Shown here in pieces: positions 27,555-40,544 of a stretch of DNA of 64,000 nucleotides (positions are counted from its first letter, which is position 1; every line of letters begins with the position of its first letter). Both the position numbers and the translations under genes were made by a program. Source of the stretch: Zobellella denitrificans (lineage in GTDB: Bacteria > Pseudomonadota > Gammaproteobacteria > Enterobacterales > Aeromonadaceae); assembly GCF_002237365.1 (NCBI RefSeq), contig NZ_NMUO01000002.1, positions 53,322-117,321 of the forward strand, in the 5' to 3' direction. A model generated the notes under the pieces. That model was given only the letters and a program-made list of their open reading frames with translations, had not been told where the DNA came from and searched no databases.

Positions 27555-28391
27555 TTACTTGAACACCACCGTCTTGTTGCCGTAGACGAAGACCTTTTCT
27601 TCCAGCACCAGGTTGAGCGCACGGCTCAGCACCGACTTTTCCACGTCCCGGCCGGCCTTGGCCATGTCCTGGGCGGAGAAGGTGTGGTTCACGTGGGTCA
27701 CGTCCTGCTCGATGATGGGGCCTTCGTCCAGATCGTCGGTCACGAAGTGGGCGGTGGCGCCGATCATCTTCACGCCGCGCTCATAGGCCTGGCGGTAGGG
27801 GCTGGCGCCGACGAAGGCGGGGAGGAAGGAGTGATGGATATTGATGAGGCGCTGGCGGTAGCGGGCCACGAACTCGGGGCTCAGGATACGCATGTATTTG
27901 GCCAGCACCACATAGTCCGGCTGGTAGCGGTCGATGATGTCCGCCAGCCGCTGCTCGTGTTCGGCCCGGTTCAGCCCCTCGTGGGACACGGTGTGGTAGG
28001 GAATGTCGAACTTTTCGGTCAGGCTGGCCAGGGTGTCGTAGTTGCCCACCACGGCGGCGATATCGATGTTCATGGCGCCGGCATAGTTCTTCATCAGAAT
28101 GTCGCCCAGGCAGTGGGCTTCCTTGGTCACCAGTATCACCACCCGCTTGCTGCCGGCCGGCACCAGCCGGCGCTGGCTGCCCTGGGGCAGGGCGTCGTCC
28201 AGATCGGCCTGCAGGGTATGATCGTTGAAGATGCCTTCCAGCTCGGTGCGCATGAAGAAATGGCCGTTGTCGTAGTCCACGAATTCATCGTTGCGGATAA
28301 TGTTGAGCTGGTGCTTGTAGCAGATGTTGGTGATCTTGGAGATCAGCCCCTTGGCGTCGGGACAATGAGTCAGCAGTATTTTTCGTTCCAT
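27555..28391 (-). CDS. purU: Formyltetrahydrofolate deformylase
   Basis: Hydrolyses 10-formyl-THF to formate and THF, supplying formate for PurT-type purine synthesis and balancing one-carbon pools. 278 residues from ATG 28391 (MERKILLTHCPDAKGLISKI). N-terminal ACT domain (1-85), then a formyltransferase-like domain with EHEQRLADIIDRYQPDYVVLAKYMRI, NIHHSFLPAFVGASPY and HFVTDDLDEGPIIEQD. Extension to 28451 lacks conservation. Separated by 41 bases from ychJ on the same strand. Confidence 0.95.
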   Translation of the reverse strand: MERKILLTHCPDAKGLISKITNICYKHQLNIIRNDEFVDYDNGHFFMRTELEGIFNDHTLQADLDDALPQGSQRRLVPAGSKRVVILVTKEAHCLGDILMKNYAGAMNIDIAAVVGNYDTLASLTEKFDIPYHTVSHEGLNRAEHEQRLADIIDRYQPDYVVLAKYMRILSPEFVARYRQRLINIHHSFLPAFVGASPYRQAYERGVKMIGATAHFVTDDLDEGPIIEQDVTHVNHTFSAQDMAKAGRDVEKSVLSRALNLVLEEKVFVYGNKTVVFK

Positions 28392-28432
28392 TATGGTCTT
28401 GTCGGTGTTGAGGGTGATGAGAATTGGTCGAG

Positions 28433-28891
28433 TCAGCGCCGGCCACAGCACTGTTTGTATTTTTTGCCGCTGTCGCAGGGGCAGGGCTGGTTGGGGCCGA
28501 TTTTGGGCGGGTTGAACTGGCCGGAGTGATAGACCCAGCGGCCCTGGTGGCGCAGGAAGCGGGAGCGCTCGTGCAGCACCACCACCCGGCCGGCGTCCCG
28601 GTAGCGCACCCTGAACTCCACCTCGCCTTCCTCGTCGACGGGGGTGCCCCGGGCAAAGACGATGGCAAGGCCCAGCCAGTCGGTGTCCAGCCCGGTTTGG
28701 GCCAGTTCGCCGGCGGTCAGTCCGCCCAGGGTATCCGGGTGCCAGCTCTGCACCAGGTAGTCACCCAGGCCCAGCCGGTAGGCGCTGTAGCGGGAGCGCA
28801 TCAGGGCCAGCGGAGTCGGCGCCGGGGCGCCCCGCAGCAGGGGCTCGCAGCAGAGGCTGAACGGCTGTTGGCTGTCGCAATGGCAAAGCAT
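28433..28891 (-). CDS. ychJ: YchJ family protein with SEC-C metal-binding motifs
   Basis: 152 residues from ATG 28891. The N-terminal motif [13 protein letters not shown] and the C-terminal SEC-C motif [15 protein letters not shown] are both typical zinc-binding segments. The NTF2-like middle contains [20 protein letters not shown] and [17 protein letters not shown]. coli ychJ is next to purU as well. Function unknown. Confidence 0.92.
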   Translation of the reverse strand: MLCHCDSQQPFSLCCEPLLRGAPAPTPLALMRSRYSAYRLGLGDYLVQSWHPDTLGGLTAGELAQTGLDTDWLGLAIVFARGTPVDEEGEVEFRVRYRDAGRVVVLHERSRFLRHQGRWVYHSGQFNPPKIGPNQPCPCDSGKKYKQCCGRR

Positions 28892-28954
28892 GGCTATGGA
28901 CCCGCAAGTCAAAGAAACTCAGTATGCCATGGGGGGAGGGGATGCGAAAAATAA

Positions 28955-28979
28955 AAAACGGCTCCGAGGAGCCGTTTTC
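28955..28979 (-). terminator. Rho-independent terminator after ompA-like gene
   Basis: AAAACGGCTCC, GA loop, GGAGCCGTTTT, palindromic with A and T flanks. Lies 21 bases past the ompA-like stop (minus strand). Confidence 0.9.
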
Positions 28980-28999
28980 GAATCCCGTCAGAGCAGGAA

Positions 29000-29953
29000 T
29001 TACTCGATGATCTCTACCTGGATGGTGGCCTGGGCCTTGGCATCCACGCGGCGGTCGCGCTGACGCTCGGCTTCGGTCACGCCTTCGGCCAGTTCGCTGC
29101 CGTACCAGGCGGTCTGGATGTTCTGGGCGGCCACGCCGCGCTGGATCAGGTAATCCTTGGCGGCCATGGCGCGGCGCTCGGACAGGCGACGGTTGTACTC
29201 GGCGGTACCCAGACGGTCGGCATAACCGGCCAGTTCAACCTGGTAGTCGGGGTTCTGCTGGGCAAAACGGGCGACTTCGTCCAGGGTCGCGCGGGACTCG
29301 GCGGACAGATCGGACTTGTCGAAAGCGAAGTAGATGGAGCCGTCGGCGGTCACGGTACGGGTTTCGTAGGTGACTTCGGGCTGGGGCTGGGGAGCGACCG
29401 GAGCGACCGGAGCCGGGGCGGGAGTGCCGCGGTTCGGGTGCAGCACCAGTTCCAGCATGACGTTGTTGACGTCGGTTTCAAAACCGTTCTTGGACAGGTC
29501 GCCCATGTCCTCGATGCGGCGGTAACGGGCCTGTACATCCACCAGATCGGAAACGCGGTAGGTCAGACCCAGGCCGGCCAGGGGGGAGACGCCACGGTCA
29601 CCGTGGGCAGTGTCAACATCCCAACCCAGGGCACCCAGCTCGCCGAACACGGAAAACTGGTTGTTCAGGGGCAGACGACCGATAGCGGACAGGTTCAGTG
29701 CCTTGGCATCGGCGTCACCACCAAAGTGATTGAAGCCCAGCTCGGCGCCAAAGTACTGGTTGAAGTTGTAACCACCGAACATGGTGACCGCTTCGGCATC
29801 TTCATCGGCGTCAGCGATGTGGCTGTCGATGTCTTCATAGTTGGCGTAACCGGCGCCGGCACCCAGATACCAGTCGTTGGCCTGTACGGCGGAAGAGATG
29901 CCGGCGGTTGCCAGCGCGATAGCAATCAGAGAAGGAGCCACTGTCTTTTTCAT
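29000..29953 (-). CDS. ompA: OmpA-family outer membrane protein
   Basis: 317 residues. Signal peptide to about residue 25 (ending AVQA), N-terminal 8-stranded beta-barrel (DWYLGAGAGYANYED ... GGYNFNQYFGAELGFNHFG ... VDVQARYRRIEDMGDL), a Pro/Ala hinge (APAPVAPVAPQPQP) and a C-terminal peptidoglycan-binding domain with VELAGYADRLGTAEYNRRLSERRA. The barrel anchors in the outer membrane and the C-domain binds peptidoglycan. GAGGAAG is the ribosome site. The 50 bases of upstream leader and a strong terminator fit an abundant protein. Confidence 0.95.
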   Translation of the reverse strand: MKKTVAPSLIAIALATAGISSAVQANDWYLGAGAGYANYEDIDSHIADADEDAEAVTMFGGYNFNQYFGAELGFNHFGGDADAKALNLSAIGRLPLNNQFSVFGELGALGWDVDTAHGDRGVSPLAGLGLTYRVSDLVDVQARYRRIEDMGDLSKNGFETDVNNVMLELVLHPNRGTPAPAPVAPVAPQPQPEVTYETRTVTADGSIYFAFDKSDLSAESRATLDEVARFAQQNPDYQVELAGYADRLGTAEYNRRLSERRAMAAKDYLIQRGVAAQNIQTAWYGSELAEGVTEAERQRDRRVDAKAQATIQVEIIE

Positions 29954-30350
29954 TTTGTCTTCCTCATTTTATGAGAACTCGGCGGTGCCGAAATAAAGGT
30001 AACACCGGTCAACAGGACCAGTGCTGTGCGGGAAGTCCTTTGATATTTTAGTTGTTTAGGGACTGTCCGGCAGGACTCCAATATCCCAATAAGTGTACCC
30101 GCACGACACCAAGATTAGCGGTTTTTGACCTGCCTCACAAGCTGGGCGGCAGGTGGCCGGGCTAAATTTGTCGCAGCTTTTGCATTTCGGGTGAGCAGAG
30201 TGCGGCCGAGATAGGGTCTTATATGAGTCTTTTCTAAAATTATTTTTGTCAAAGATTGACCAGTTCATAACGAGTCTCTTCACCGGTGTTAAACTAATAT
30301 AAAAGTTGTACCGGTTGTTATCGGGAATTGTCGATAGGAGTAGCAAGGTT
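29954..30350. promoter_or_regulatory. Divergent intergenic region between ompA and the XRE gene, with ACCGGT repeats
   Basis: 397 bases without a gene. The AT-rich right part holds a direct repeat ACCGGTGTTA (30282-30291) and ACCGGTTGTTA (30310-30320), 28 bases apart, flanking TAATATAAA (30295-30303), a plausible -10 for the XRE gene. Repeats on each side of the -10 suggest autoregulation. In the rest nothing beyond the ompA leader was recognised. Confidence 0.5.
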
Positions 30351-30611
30351 ATGAATCCTGACACCAGTCTGGTCGGAAAAAAAATCCGGCAAATCCGCGA
30401 GGCGATGGGGCTCAGCCGTCCCAAGTTCGCTGAGCTGCTCCAGGTACCTCCCACTACCCTCAAGAATTACGAACTGGGTTATCGGGAAGTAGGAGGGGCT
30501 TTTCTGGTCGCCCTGGCCCAGCATCCCGAACTGCACAAGTTCACCCTCTGGCTGCTGTCGGACAAGACGATGGAGAGTGCCGGCCAGGTAAGCCCCGAAC
30601 AGGACCTCTGA
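30351..30611 (+). CDS. Small XRE-type helix-turn-helix regulator
   Basis: 86 residues from ATG 30351, AGGAG 10 bases upstream. A lone Cro/CI helix-turn-helix: VGKKIRQIREAMGLSRPKFAELLQVPPTTLKNYELGYREVG, followed by a short LHKFTLWLLSDKT tail. Lone solitary HTH proteins of this size are often antitoxins or housekeeping regulators; no toxin neighbour is visible. Target unknown; repeats at 30282-30320 suggest it binds its own promoter. Confidence 0.82.
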   Translation: MNPDTSLVGKKIRQIREAMGLSRPKFAELLQVPPTTLKNYELGYREVGGAFLVALAQHPELHKFTLWLLSDKTMESAGQVSPEQDL

Positions 30612-30697
30612 AGACAGAGCCGAGCAGGCTGCCCTCCAGGCCTGCTTTGTGCTAAAAGAGCGGACCTGATCCATTGTCCGTAAATGAGGTTGTCACC

Positions 30698-31489
30698 GTG
30701 CGTTCAATTGTTGCCCTTCTAGTATGTGGTGCCCTGTTGGGTTGCGCCCAGTCGCCCACCGGGCGCAGCCAGGTGCTGCTGTTTTCCGAGAATGACATGG
30801 CCAGGCTGGGAGAGTCGTCTTTTGCCCAGATCAAGGAGCAGGAAAAGGTCAGTGGCAACCGGGCCGATACCGCCTATGTGCAGTGCATCAGTAACCAGCT
30901 GGTGGCCGAGCTGCCGCCCGTTTTCGGCCAGCACCAATGGGAAGTGGTGGTGTTCGACTCCCCCCAGATCAACGCTTTCGCCTTGCCCGGCGGCAAGATC
31001 GGAGTCTACAGCGGTCTGCTCAAGGTGGCCAGGGATCAGGATCAAGTGGCGGCCGTGGTCGGCCACGAAATCGCCCATGTCCTGGCCCGCCACAGCAACG
31101 AGCGGGTATCACGCACCCAGCTCAGCAACCTCGGGCTGAGTGCCGCCGACATGGCCCTGGGCCAGTCCGGCCTGCGCGAGCCGGCCATGGCCGCCCTGGG
31201 CCTGGGAGTACAGGTGGGCTACCTGCTGCCCTATGGGCGCGAGCAGGAAAGCGAGGCCGATCGGCTGGGACTGGAGCTGATGGCCAGGGCCGGTTTCGAT
31301 CCCCAGGCTTCCATCGCGCTCTGGCGCAATATGTCGGCTGCGTCCTCCGGGCAGCAACCGCCGGAACTGCTGTCTACCCACCCCTCCCACGGTACCCGGA
31401 CCCAGGAATTGAATGCAGCCATGCCCAATGCCCTGGCCCTGTACCAGCAGGCCAGGGCCCAGGGCAAGACCCCGGCCTGTCGCCGCTAG
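30698..31489 (+). CDS. M48-family metalloprotease lipoprotein
   Basis: 263 residues from GTG 30698, chosen because GAGG is well placed and it gives a clean lipoprotein signal (MRSIVALLVCGALLGC); the in-frame TTG at 30674 would add hydrophilic residues. Zinc motif HEIAHVLARH near residue 120 and the third ligand in EQESEADRLGLELMARAGFDP. LSTHPSHGTRTQEL is typical of M48 periplasmic proteases such as LoiP/BepA relatives. Likely outer-membrane protein quality control. Confidence 0.9.
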   Translation: MRSIVALLVCGALLGCAQSPTGRSQVLLFSENDMARLGESSFAQIKEQEKVSGNRADTAYVQCISNQLVAELPPVFGQHQWEVVVFDSPQINAFALPGGKIGVYSGLLKVARDQDQVAAVVGHEIAHVLARHSNERVSRTQLSNLGLSAADMALGQSGLREPAMAALGLGVQVGYLLPYGREQESEADRLGLELMARAGFDPQASIALWRNMSAASSGQQPPELLSTHPSHGTRTQELNAAMPNALALYQQARAQGKTPACRR

Positions 31490-31497
31490 GGAGCGTC

Positions 31498-32418
31498 ATG
31501 TATTACGGTTTCGACATCGGCGGCAGCAAGGTGGCATTCGCCGTCTTCGATGAGTCCCTGAACGAGCGGGAGCGCGCCTTGCATCCTACCCCGCACCAGG
31601 ATTACCCGGCATTTCTGCGACTGCTGTCTTCCCTGGTATCGGCGGCGGACAGCCGCTGGCAGGGCGTGGGCAGCGTCGGCGTCGGCTTTCCCGGTATTCT
31701 CGACGGGGAAGGGCGCCTGCTGGCACCCAATGTGCCGGTGATCCACGGCCGTGATCTGGGCGGGGACCTGCAGCGCCTGTTGGGGCGTCCGGTCCAGGCG
31801 GACAACGACGCCAACTGCTTTCTGTTGTCCGAATATCACCAGGGCGCGGTGGCCGGGACCGAGCTGGCCTTGGGGCTGACCCTGGGCACCGGGGTCGGCG
31901 GCGCCCTTATCCACCGGGGGCGCCTGGTCAACAGCCGTCGCGGCGGCAGCGGCGAGTTCGGCCACGGCGGCATTCCGGCAACGCTGCTCCGGCGCCATCC
32001 CGAGCTGCCGCTGTTCGCCTGCGGCTGCGGCCTGCAGGGCTGTCTCGAGACCTATGTATCCGGCACCGGCCTGAGCCGGCTCTATGGCCATTGCAGCGGG
32101 CGAGAGCTGCCCGGCAAGGCGGTGATTGAGGCCTGGCGGCAGGGGGAGGCCACGGCCCGGCGCTGTGTTTCCCTGTACCTGGATATCCTCGCCGCCGGCC
32201 TGGGGATCCTGATGACCCAGCTCGATCCGGACGCCGTGGTGATCGGCGGCGGCCTCGGGGAATCCTCCTGGCTCTACCGGGAACTCGGCCCGCGCTTGCC
32301 GGCCTGGCTGATGGCGGGCGTCAAGCCGGCGCCGGTGCGGCCGCCGGCCTTCGGCGGTGCCGGCGGCGTGCGGGGTGCCGCATTATTGGCCAGGCACGTC
32401 GCCTTGCCATTTAGCTGA
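31498..32418 (+). CDS. nagK: N-acetylglucosamine kinase (ROK family)
   Basis: Phosphorylates GlcNAc during cell-wall recycling. 306 residues from ATG 31498. ATP motif MYYGFDIGGSKVAFAVFD, substrate site VQADNDANCF, LGLTLGTGVGGALI, GEFGHGGIP and the ROK zinc motif ACGCGLQGCLETYVSG. It matches E. coli NagK in length (303). Starts 8 bases after the M48 gene stop. Confidence 0.9.
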   Translation: MYYGFDIGGSKVAFAVFDESLNERERALHPTPHQDYPAFLRLLSSLVSAADSRWQGVGSVGVGFPGILDGEGRLLAPNVPVIHGRDLGGDLQRLLGRPVQADNDANCFLLSEYHQGAVAGTELALGLTLGTGVGGALIHRGRLVNSRRGGSGEFGHGGIPATLLRRHPELPLFACGCGLQGCLETYVSGTGLSRLYGHCSGRELPGKAVIEAWRQGEATARRCVSLYLDILAAGLGILMTQLDPDAVVIGGGLGESSWLYRELGPRLPAWLMAGVKPAPVRPPAFGGAGGVRGAALLARHVALPFS

Positions 32419-32469
32419 CCGGCTTATTTTGTTAGCATGGCTTTTTTGTACCCAAACAGAGGGAATGGC

Positions 32470-33081
32470 ATGTCGTCATATGAGACAGTAGAGCAGAAGG
32501 CCAGCTACGGCATCGGTCGTCAAATCGGTGATCAACTGAGCCAGCAATCATTCGAAGGGCTGGATGTGTCCGCCGTACAGCAAGGCCTGGCCGACGCCCT
32601 CGGCGGGGTGGAGTTCGCCGTGTCCCGCGAGGACATCAACGGTGCCTTCCAGGTGATCACCCAGCGCATGCAGGAGCAGCAGTCCGCCCAGTTTGCCAAG
32701 GCCAGGGAAGAAGAAGCGGCTTTCTTCGCCACCAACGGCGAGCGTGCCGAAGTAGAGCAGACCGCCTCCGGCCTGCAGTACGAAGTGCTGGCCCAGGGCG
32801 AGGGCGCCAAGCCCGCCGCCACCGACACCGTACGCGTGCACTACCACGGCACCTTTATCGACGGCTCCGTGTTCGACAGCTCGGTACTGCGTGGCGAGCC
32901 GGCCCAGTTCCCGGTCAACGGCGTGATCAAGGGCTGGGTCGAAGCCCTGCAACTGATGCCGGTCGGCTCCAAGTGGAAGTTGTACGTGCCCCATCACCTG
33001 GCCTACGGCGAACAGGGTGCCGGCTCCATCCCGCCCTGCTCCACCCTGGTGTTCGAAGTCGAGTTGCTCGACATCGCCTGA
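32470..33081 (+). CDS. fklB: FKBP-type peptidyl-prolyl isomerase FklB
   Basis: 203 residues from ATG 32470 (MSSYETVEQKASYGIGRQIG). N-terminal dimerisation helices, then an FKBP domain: SGLQYEVLAQGEGAKP, VRVHYHGTFIDGSVFDSS, PAQFPVNGVIKGWVEALQLM, LAYGEQGAGSIPPCSTLVFE. Closely follows E. coli FklB (FKBP22). No signal peptide, so cytoplasmic. The 5' extension to 32437 was rejected. A clear terminator follows. Confidence 0.95.
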   Translation: MSSYETVEQKASYGIGRQIGDQLSQQSFEGLDVSAVQQGLADALGGVEFAVSREDINGAFQVITQRMQEQQSAQFAKAREEEAAFFATNGERAEVEQTASGLQYEVLAQGEGAKPAATDTVRVHYHGTFIDGSVFDSSVLRGEPAQFPVNGVIKGWVEALQLMPVGSKWKLYVPHHLAYGEQGAGSIPPCSTLVFEVELLDIA

Positions 33082-33085
33082 TAGC

Positions 33086-33110
33086 AAAAACCGGCAGCCG
33101 CCGGTTTTTT
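33086..33110 (+). terminator. Rho-independent terminator after fklB
   Basis: AAAAACCGGC, AGCC loop, GCCGGTTTTTTT, starting 4 bases past the stop. Confidence 0.92.
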
Positions 33111-33197
33111 TACGCCCGCGCCGGGGCAAACGGAAAATTTGCAAGCGGGCGCTTATCTGGCAAACTCCGGGCTATTCTTGTTAATCGCACACTTTAA

Positions 33198-34022
<825 letters not shown>

Positions 34023-34036
34023 TTGTCCCTTATGCA

Positions 34037-34079
34037 GCCCGGCAAGCCGGGAGCAGCGCTTCCTGCCGGGTTGCCGGGC
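34037..34079 (+). terminator. Hairpin after dapB
   Basis: GCCCGGCAA (34037-34045) pairs with TTGCCGGGC (34071-34079), a 9-bp perfect stem with a large structured loop. It lies 14 bases past dapB but has no T tract, so termination is uncertain. Confidence 0.5.
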
Positions 34080-34303
34080 CTGGATTTGGGATATTATTTT
34101 GATGTGAAATTTTGCAAGGTGTTGTTATATAAGAAGTAGTTGAACAATTCTTTGATTCTTCAAGGTATTGACCAAGAAACAGGAGCAATGCCCCATTTTT
34201 TGTTGCCAGTGAATCCGCTCTGCGTTTTTAAGCGATTTTTTTGTCTTTTCATTCTTGATTTGACGGTGGCCCGGCCGCCGGCGGCGCTCGCCGCCAAAAA
34301 AGT

Positions 34304-34391
34304 TTGTCGAAAACGGCGCTTTTATATAAAATACGCAGAATTTGCCCAGTATTAGCCGAGATGCAGTAAAATTTTTTTGTCTGCAGCTCGG
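34304..34391 (+). promoter_or_regulatory. carAB promoter and structured leader
   Basis: TTGTCG (34304-34309), a 17-base spacer and TAAAAT (34327-34332) form a good sigma70 promoter in the 417-base dapB-carA gap. The predicted leader of about 100 bases contains an inverted repeat: CCGAGATGCAG (34356-34366) with CTGCAGCTCGG (34381-34391), 10 of 11 pairs, enclosing a T-rich loop. No convincing ArgR box was seen. Between dapB and this promoter nothing else was recognised. Confidence 0.55.
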
Positions 34392-34439
34392 GACAGCCAG
34401 GTAAATTGTTGATTTATAAGAATTAACTTGGAGGTTGTC

Positions 34440-35576
34440 TTGACTCACTCAGCGCTGCTCGTATTGGAAGATGGCTCGGTCTTCCGCGGTACAGCCATCG
34501 GTGCCGACGGTTGTTCCGTAGGTGAAGTGGTATTCAATACGTCGATGACGGGATACCAGGAAATCCTTACCGACCCGTCCTATTCCCGCCAGATCGTTAC
34601 GCTTACTTATCCTCATATAGGCAATACCGGCACTAACGCCGAAGATGAAGAGTCCGATCGGGTCCACGCCCAGGGATTGATCATCCGCGATCTCCCCCTC
34701 GTCGCCTCCAACTTCCGCAACCAGCGTTCCCTGTCCGACTACCTCAAGGCCCATAACATAGTGGGTATTGCCGATATCGATACCCGCAAGCTGACCCGAC
34801 TCCTGCGCGAGAAAGGCGCCCAGGCCGGTTGCATCATCGCCGGCCCCGAGCTGGACGAAGCCCGCGCCCTGGCCGAAGCCAAGGCGTTTCCCGGCCTCAA
34901 GGGCATGGATCTCGCCAAGGAAGTGACCACCCGCGAGCCCTATCCCTGGCGTGAAGGCAGCTGGACCCTGGGCCAGGGCCACAGCCAGCCGGCCGAGAGC
35001 GAGCTGCCCTACCACGTGGTGGCCTACGACTACGGCGTCAAGCGCAATATCCTGCGCATGCTGGTCGACCGCGGCTGCCGCCTGACCGTGGTGCCGGCCC
35101 AGACTCCGGCCGCCGAGGTGCTGGCCATGAAGCCGGACGGCATCTTCCTGTCCAACGGTCCCGGCGATCCCGAGCCCTGCGATTACGCCATCAGTGCCAT
35201 CAAGACCTTCCTCGAGACCGACATTCCGGTGTTCGGCATCTGCCTGGGCCACCAGCTGCTCGGCCTGGCCAGCGGTGCCAAGACCGTGAAGATGAAGTTC
35301 GGCCACCACGGTGCCAACCACCCGGTCAAGGATCTGGACAAGGGCGTGGTGATGATCACCAGCCAGAACCACGGCTTCGCGGTGGACGAAGACACCCTGC
35401 CGGCCCATGTGCGGGTGACCCACAAGTCATTGTTCGACGGCTCCCTGCAGGGGATTCACCGCACCGACAGGCCGGCATTCAGCTTCCAGGGCCACCCTGA
35501 AGCGAGCCCGGGTCCGCACGAAGCCGCCGACCTGTTCGACCACTTTATCGATTTGATTAAGCAGTACCGCGCGTAA
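34440..35576 (+). CDS. carA: Carbamoyl-phosphate synthase small (glutaminase) subunit
   Basis: Supplies ammonia from glutamine to CarB for arginine and pyrimidine synthesis. 378 residues from TTG 34440, with GGAGG 5 bases upstream; a UUG start is also known for carA in E. coli. N-terminal [30 protein letters not shown]. The class I amidotransferase domain has the Cys nucleophile in [13 protein letters not shown] and the His/Glu pair in [11 protein letters not shown]. carB follows after 19 bases. Confidence 0.97.
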   Translation: MTHSALLVLEDGSVFRGTAIGADGCSVGEVVFNTSMTGYQEILTDPSYSRQIVTLTYPHIGNTGTNAEDEESDRVHAQGLIIRDLPLVASNFRNQRSLSDYLKAHNIVGIADIDTRKLTRLLREKGAQAGCIIAGPELDEARALAEAKAFPGLKGMDLAKEVTTREPYPWREGSWTLGQGHSQPAESELPYHVVAYDYGVKRNILRMLVDRGCRLTVVPAQTPAAEVLAMKPDGIFLSNGPGDPEPCDYAISAIKTFLETDIPVFGICLGHQLLGLASGAKTVKMKFGHHGANHPVKDLDKGVVMITSQNHGFAVDEDTLPAHVRVTHKSLFDGSLQGIHRTDRPAFSFQGHPEASPGPHEAADLFDHFIDLIKQYRA

Positions 35577-35595
35577 TTAGGAGTAGGGAAGAGTC

Positions 35596-38823
<3,228 letters not shown>

Positions 38824-38850
38824 GCCGGCGGTCTCTCTGATCGGAAATGG

Positions 38851-38875
38851 AAAAGGCGCCTGCGGGCGCCTTTTT
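38851..38875 (+). terminator. Rho-independent terminator after carB
   Basis: AAAAGGCGCC, TGCG loop, GGCGCCTTTTT, 27 bases past the carB stop. Confidence 0.92.
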
Positions 38876-38916
38876 GCTGTTGTATAAAATTTATCCAAAG
38901 ATATTGGCGATAGTGT

Positions 38917-38945
38917 TTGACGCCACCCCGCGACTCCCGTAGAGT
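38917..38945 (+). promoter_or_regulatory. Promoter of the cold-shock gene
   Basis: TTGACG (38917-38922), a 17-base spacer, TAGAGT (38940-38945). The start site near 38952 gives a leader of about 143 bases before the ATG at 39096, the long 5' UTR typical of cspA-type mRNAs. Confidence 0.65.
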
Positions 38946-39095
38946 GCACCCCAGCAAGATTTTCAAGTCAGCGCGGCCTTTGTATATTGTTGGTTCCTTT
39001 GCGGTTCTTCAGTCACCAAGCTTCCCTTATTTGATTGTTGTTGCGTTACCGAGCCGAGCATGGCTCATCATTGAAATAAATAAAGGTAAGATAAA

Positions 39096-39299
39096 ATGGC
39101 TAACGGCACCGTAAAATGGTTCAACGAAGCAAAAGGTTTTGGTTTCATCACTCCGGCTGACGGCAGCAAGGATTTGTTCGCCCATTTCTCCGAAATCGTC
39201 GGCAGTGGTTTCAAGACCCTGGCCGAAGGCCAGCAGGTCTCCTACACCCCGTCCCAGGGTGCCAAGGGCCCGCAGGCGTCCCAAATCCAGGTTCTGTAA
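39096..39299 (+). CDS. Cold-shock protein, CspA family
   Basis: 67-residue single-stranded nucleic-acid-binding OB-fold protein. RNP1 KGFGFI and RNP2-like DLFAHF, after the usual [20 protein letters not shown] start. AAAGGTAAG is the ribosome site. Long leader upstream and a terminator downstream. Which csp paralogue it is cannot be told. Confidence 0.96.
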   Translation: MANGTVKWFNEAKGFGFITPADGSKDLFAHFSEIVGSGFKTLAEGQQVSYTPSQGAKGPQASQIQVL

Positions 39300-39324
39300 T
39301 TATCTTCGGATAATACCGGAACAT

Positions 39325-39350
39325 AAAAAACCCGCTGCGGCGGGTTTTTT
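39325..39350 (+). terminator. Rho-independent terminator after the cold-shock gene
   Basis: AAAAAACCCGC, TGCG loop, GCGGGTTTTTTT, 26 bases past the stop. Confidence 0.92.
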
Positions 39351-39433
39351 TGTACCCCTAACCGGGACAGAGAGGCGGTTACTGGTGCGAACGGTGCTGG
39401 ACAGACTGGATCACAGCACATCCATGATGCCAG

Positions 39434-39510
39434 CTTCCAGCTTCCAGCTTCCAGCTTCCAGCTTCCAGCTTCCAGCTTCCAGCTTCCAGCTTCCAGCTTC
39501 CAGCTTCCAG
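39434..39510. repeat. Heptamer tandem repeat array, (CTTCCAG)11
   Basis: Eleven perfect copies of CTTCCAG with a partial CAG before and a degenerate CTTATAG after that contains the ruvX stop codon. Same unit, strand and gene-end position as at 8029-8105. Lies downstream of ruvX on the minus strand. Confidence 0.97.
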
Positions 39511-39511
39511 C

Positions 39512-39928
39512 TTATAGCCGGCTTTCCATCCAGGATTCGAGGATCAGCTGGGCCGAGACCGCGTCCACCGCGTCCTTGCCCAGGGCTTTGTAGCCGCCGG
39601 CCTCGAACAGCCGGGCGCGGGCGTCGGTGGTGGTCAGGCGCTCGTCCTGCAGCTCGACGGCCAGGCCGAAACGGCCGTGCAGCCGGTTGGCGAACTTGCG
39701 CGCCCGCCGGCTGATGTCCTGTTCGGTGCCGTCCATATTGAGGGGCAAGCCCACCACCAGCAGCGCCGGCTGCCATTCCTTGAGCAGTCTTTCCACTTGG
39801 TTCCAGTCGGGCACGCCGTCATTGGCTTTCAGCGCCGTCAGCGGCCGGGCCGAGGCGGTGATCTCCTGGCCTACGGCCACGCCGATGCTCTTCAGGCCGT
39901 AGTCGAAGCCGAGCAGGGTCCGGCTCAT
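39512..39928 (-). CDS. ruvX: Holliday junction resolvase-like protein RuvX/YqgF
   Basis: 138-residue RNase-H-fold nuclease implicated in 16S rRNA 5'-end processing and recombination. Motifs: [43 protein letters not shown] and [17 protein letters not shown]. It overlaps yqgE by 4 bases (ATGA). The stop codon directly abuts the heptamer array, suggesting the repeat replaced any native terminator. Confidence 0.95.
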   Translation of the reverse strand: MSRTLLGFDYGLKSIGVAVGQEITASARPLTALKANDGVPDWNQVERLLKEWQPALLVVGLPLNMDGTEQDISRRARKFANRLHGRFGLAVELQDERLTTTDARARLFEAGGYKALGKDAVDAVSAQLILESWMESRL

Positions 39929-40479
39929 GCGTGGCCCACCTGGGAGGACAGCTGGCGCGAGTCCACCCCCAGCCGGCCGATGGCCTGGTGCCAGCGCTGG
40001 CCCAGGGGAGTGTCGAAGATAAGGGCGGTGTCGGCGGGGATGGTCAGCCAGCTGTTCTCCACCAGTTCCTGCTCCAGCTGGCCCGGGGTCCAGCCGGCAT
40101 AGCCCAGGGCCACCAGGTAGTGCTCGGGCTCCTGTTCGGTGCCCAGCACCTCCAGCACATCGCGGGAGGTGGTGATCATCAGATCCTCCGCCAACTGCTG
40201 GCTGGAGCTGAAGCCCTCGACCGGGCTGTGCAGCACGAAGCCCCGATCCGCCGCCACCGGGCCGCCTTGCAGCACCGGCCTGTCAAGGCTGGGGCTGTCT
40301 TCCGGCTCCAGCTCCAGCTGGTGCAGCAGCTCATGGACCTTCATATCGATGGGGATGTTGATCACCAGCCCCATGGCGCCGTCGTCGTTGTGCTCGCAGA
40401 TATAGGTGACGGAGCCGGCAAAGAAGGGGTCCTTGAGGCTGGGCATGGCGATAAGGAAGTGATGTTGCAGTGAGTCCAT
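39925..40479 (-). CDS. yqgE: UPF0301/DUF179 family protein YqgE
   Basis: 184 residues. Conserved [76 protein letters not shown]. Function unknown. Forms a two-gene overlapping pair with ruvX, as in most gammaproteobacteria. 65 bases after gshB on the same strand. Confidence 0.94.
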   Translation of the reverse strand: MDSLQHHFLIAMPSLKDPFFAGSVTYICEHNDDGAMGLVINIPIDMKVHELLHQLELEPEDSPSLDRPVLQGGPVAADRGFVLHSPVEGFSSSQQLAEDLMITTSRDVLEVLGTEQEPEHYLVALGYAGWTPGQLEQELVENSWLTIPADTALIFDTPLGQRWHQAIGRLGVDSRQLSSQVGHA

Positions 40480-40544
40480 GGCGTCTCGTATCGGTTGAAC
40501 CCGGGGCGGTGGTAATGGCCCCGGGCATTAAGGGCGTCTTATTG

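Noticed and set aside
34023..34439. ArgR or PurR operators in the carA upstream region
   Set aside because: No convincing match to either consensus by eye; a matrix search would be needed.
39430..39511. CRISPR array
   Set aside because: The repeat is a contiguous 7-bp tandem without spacers and no cas genes are present.
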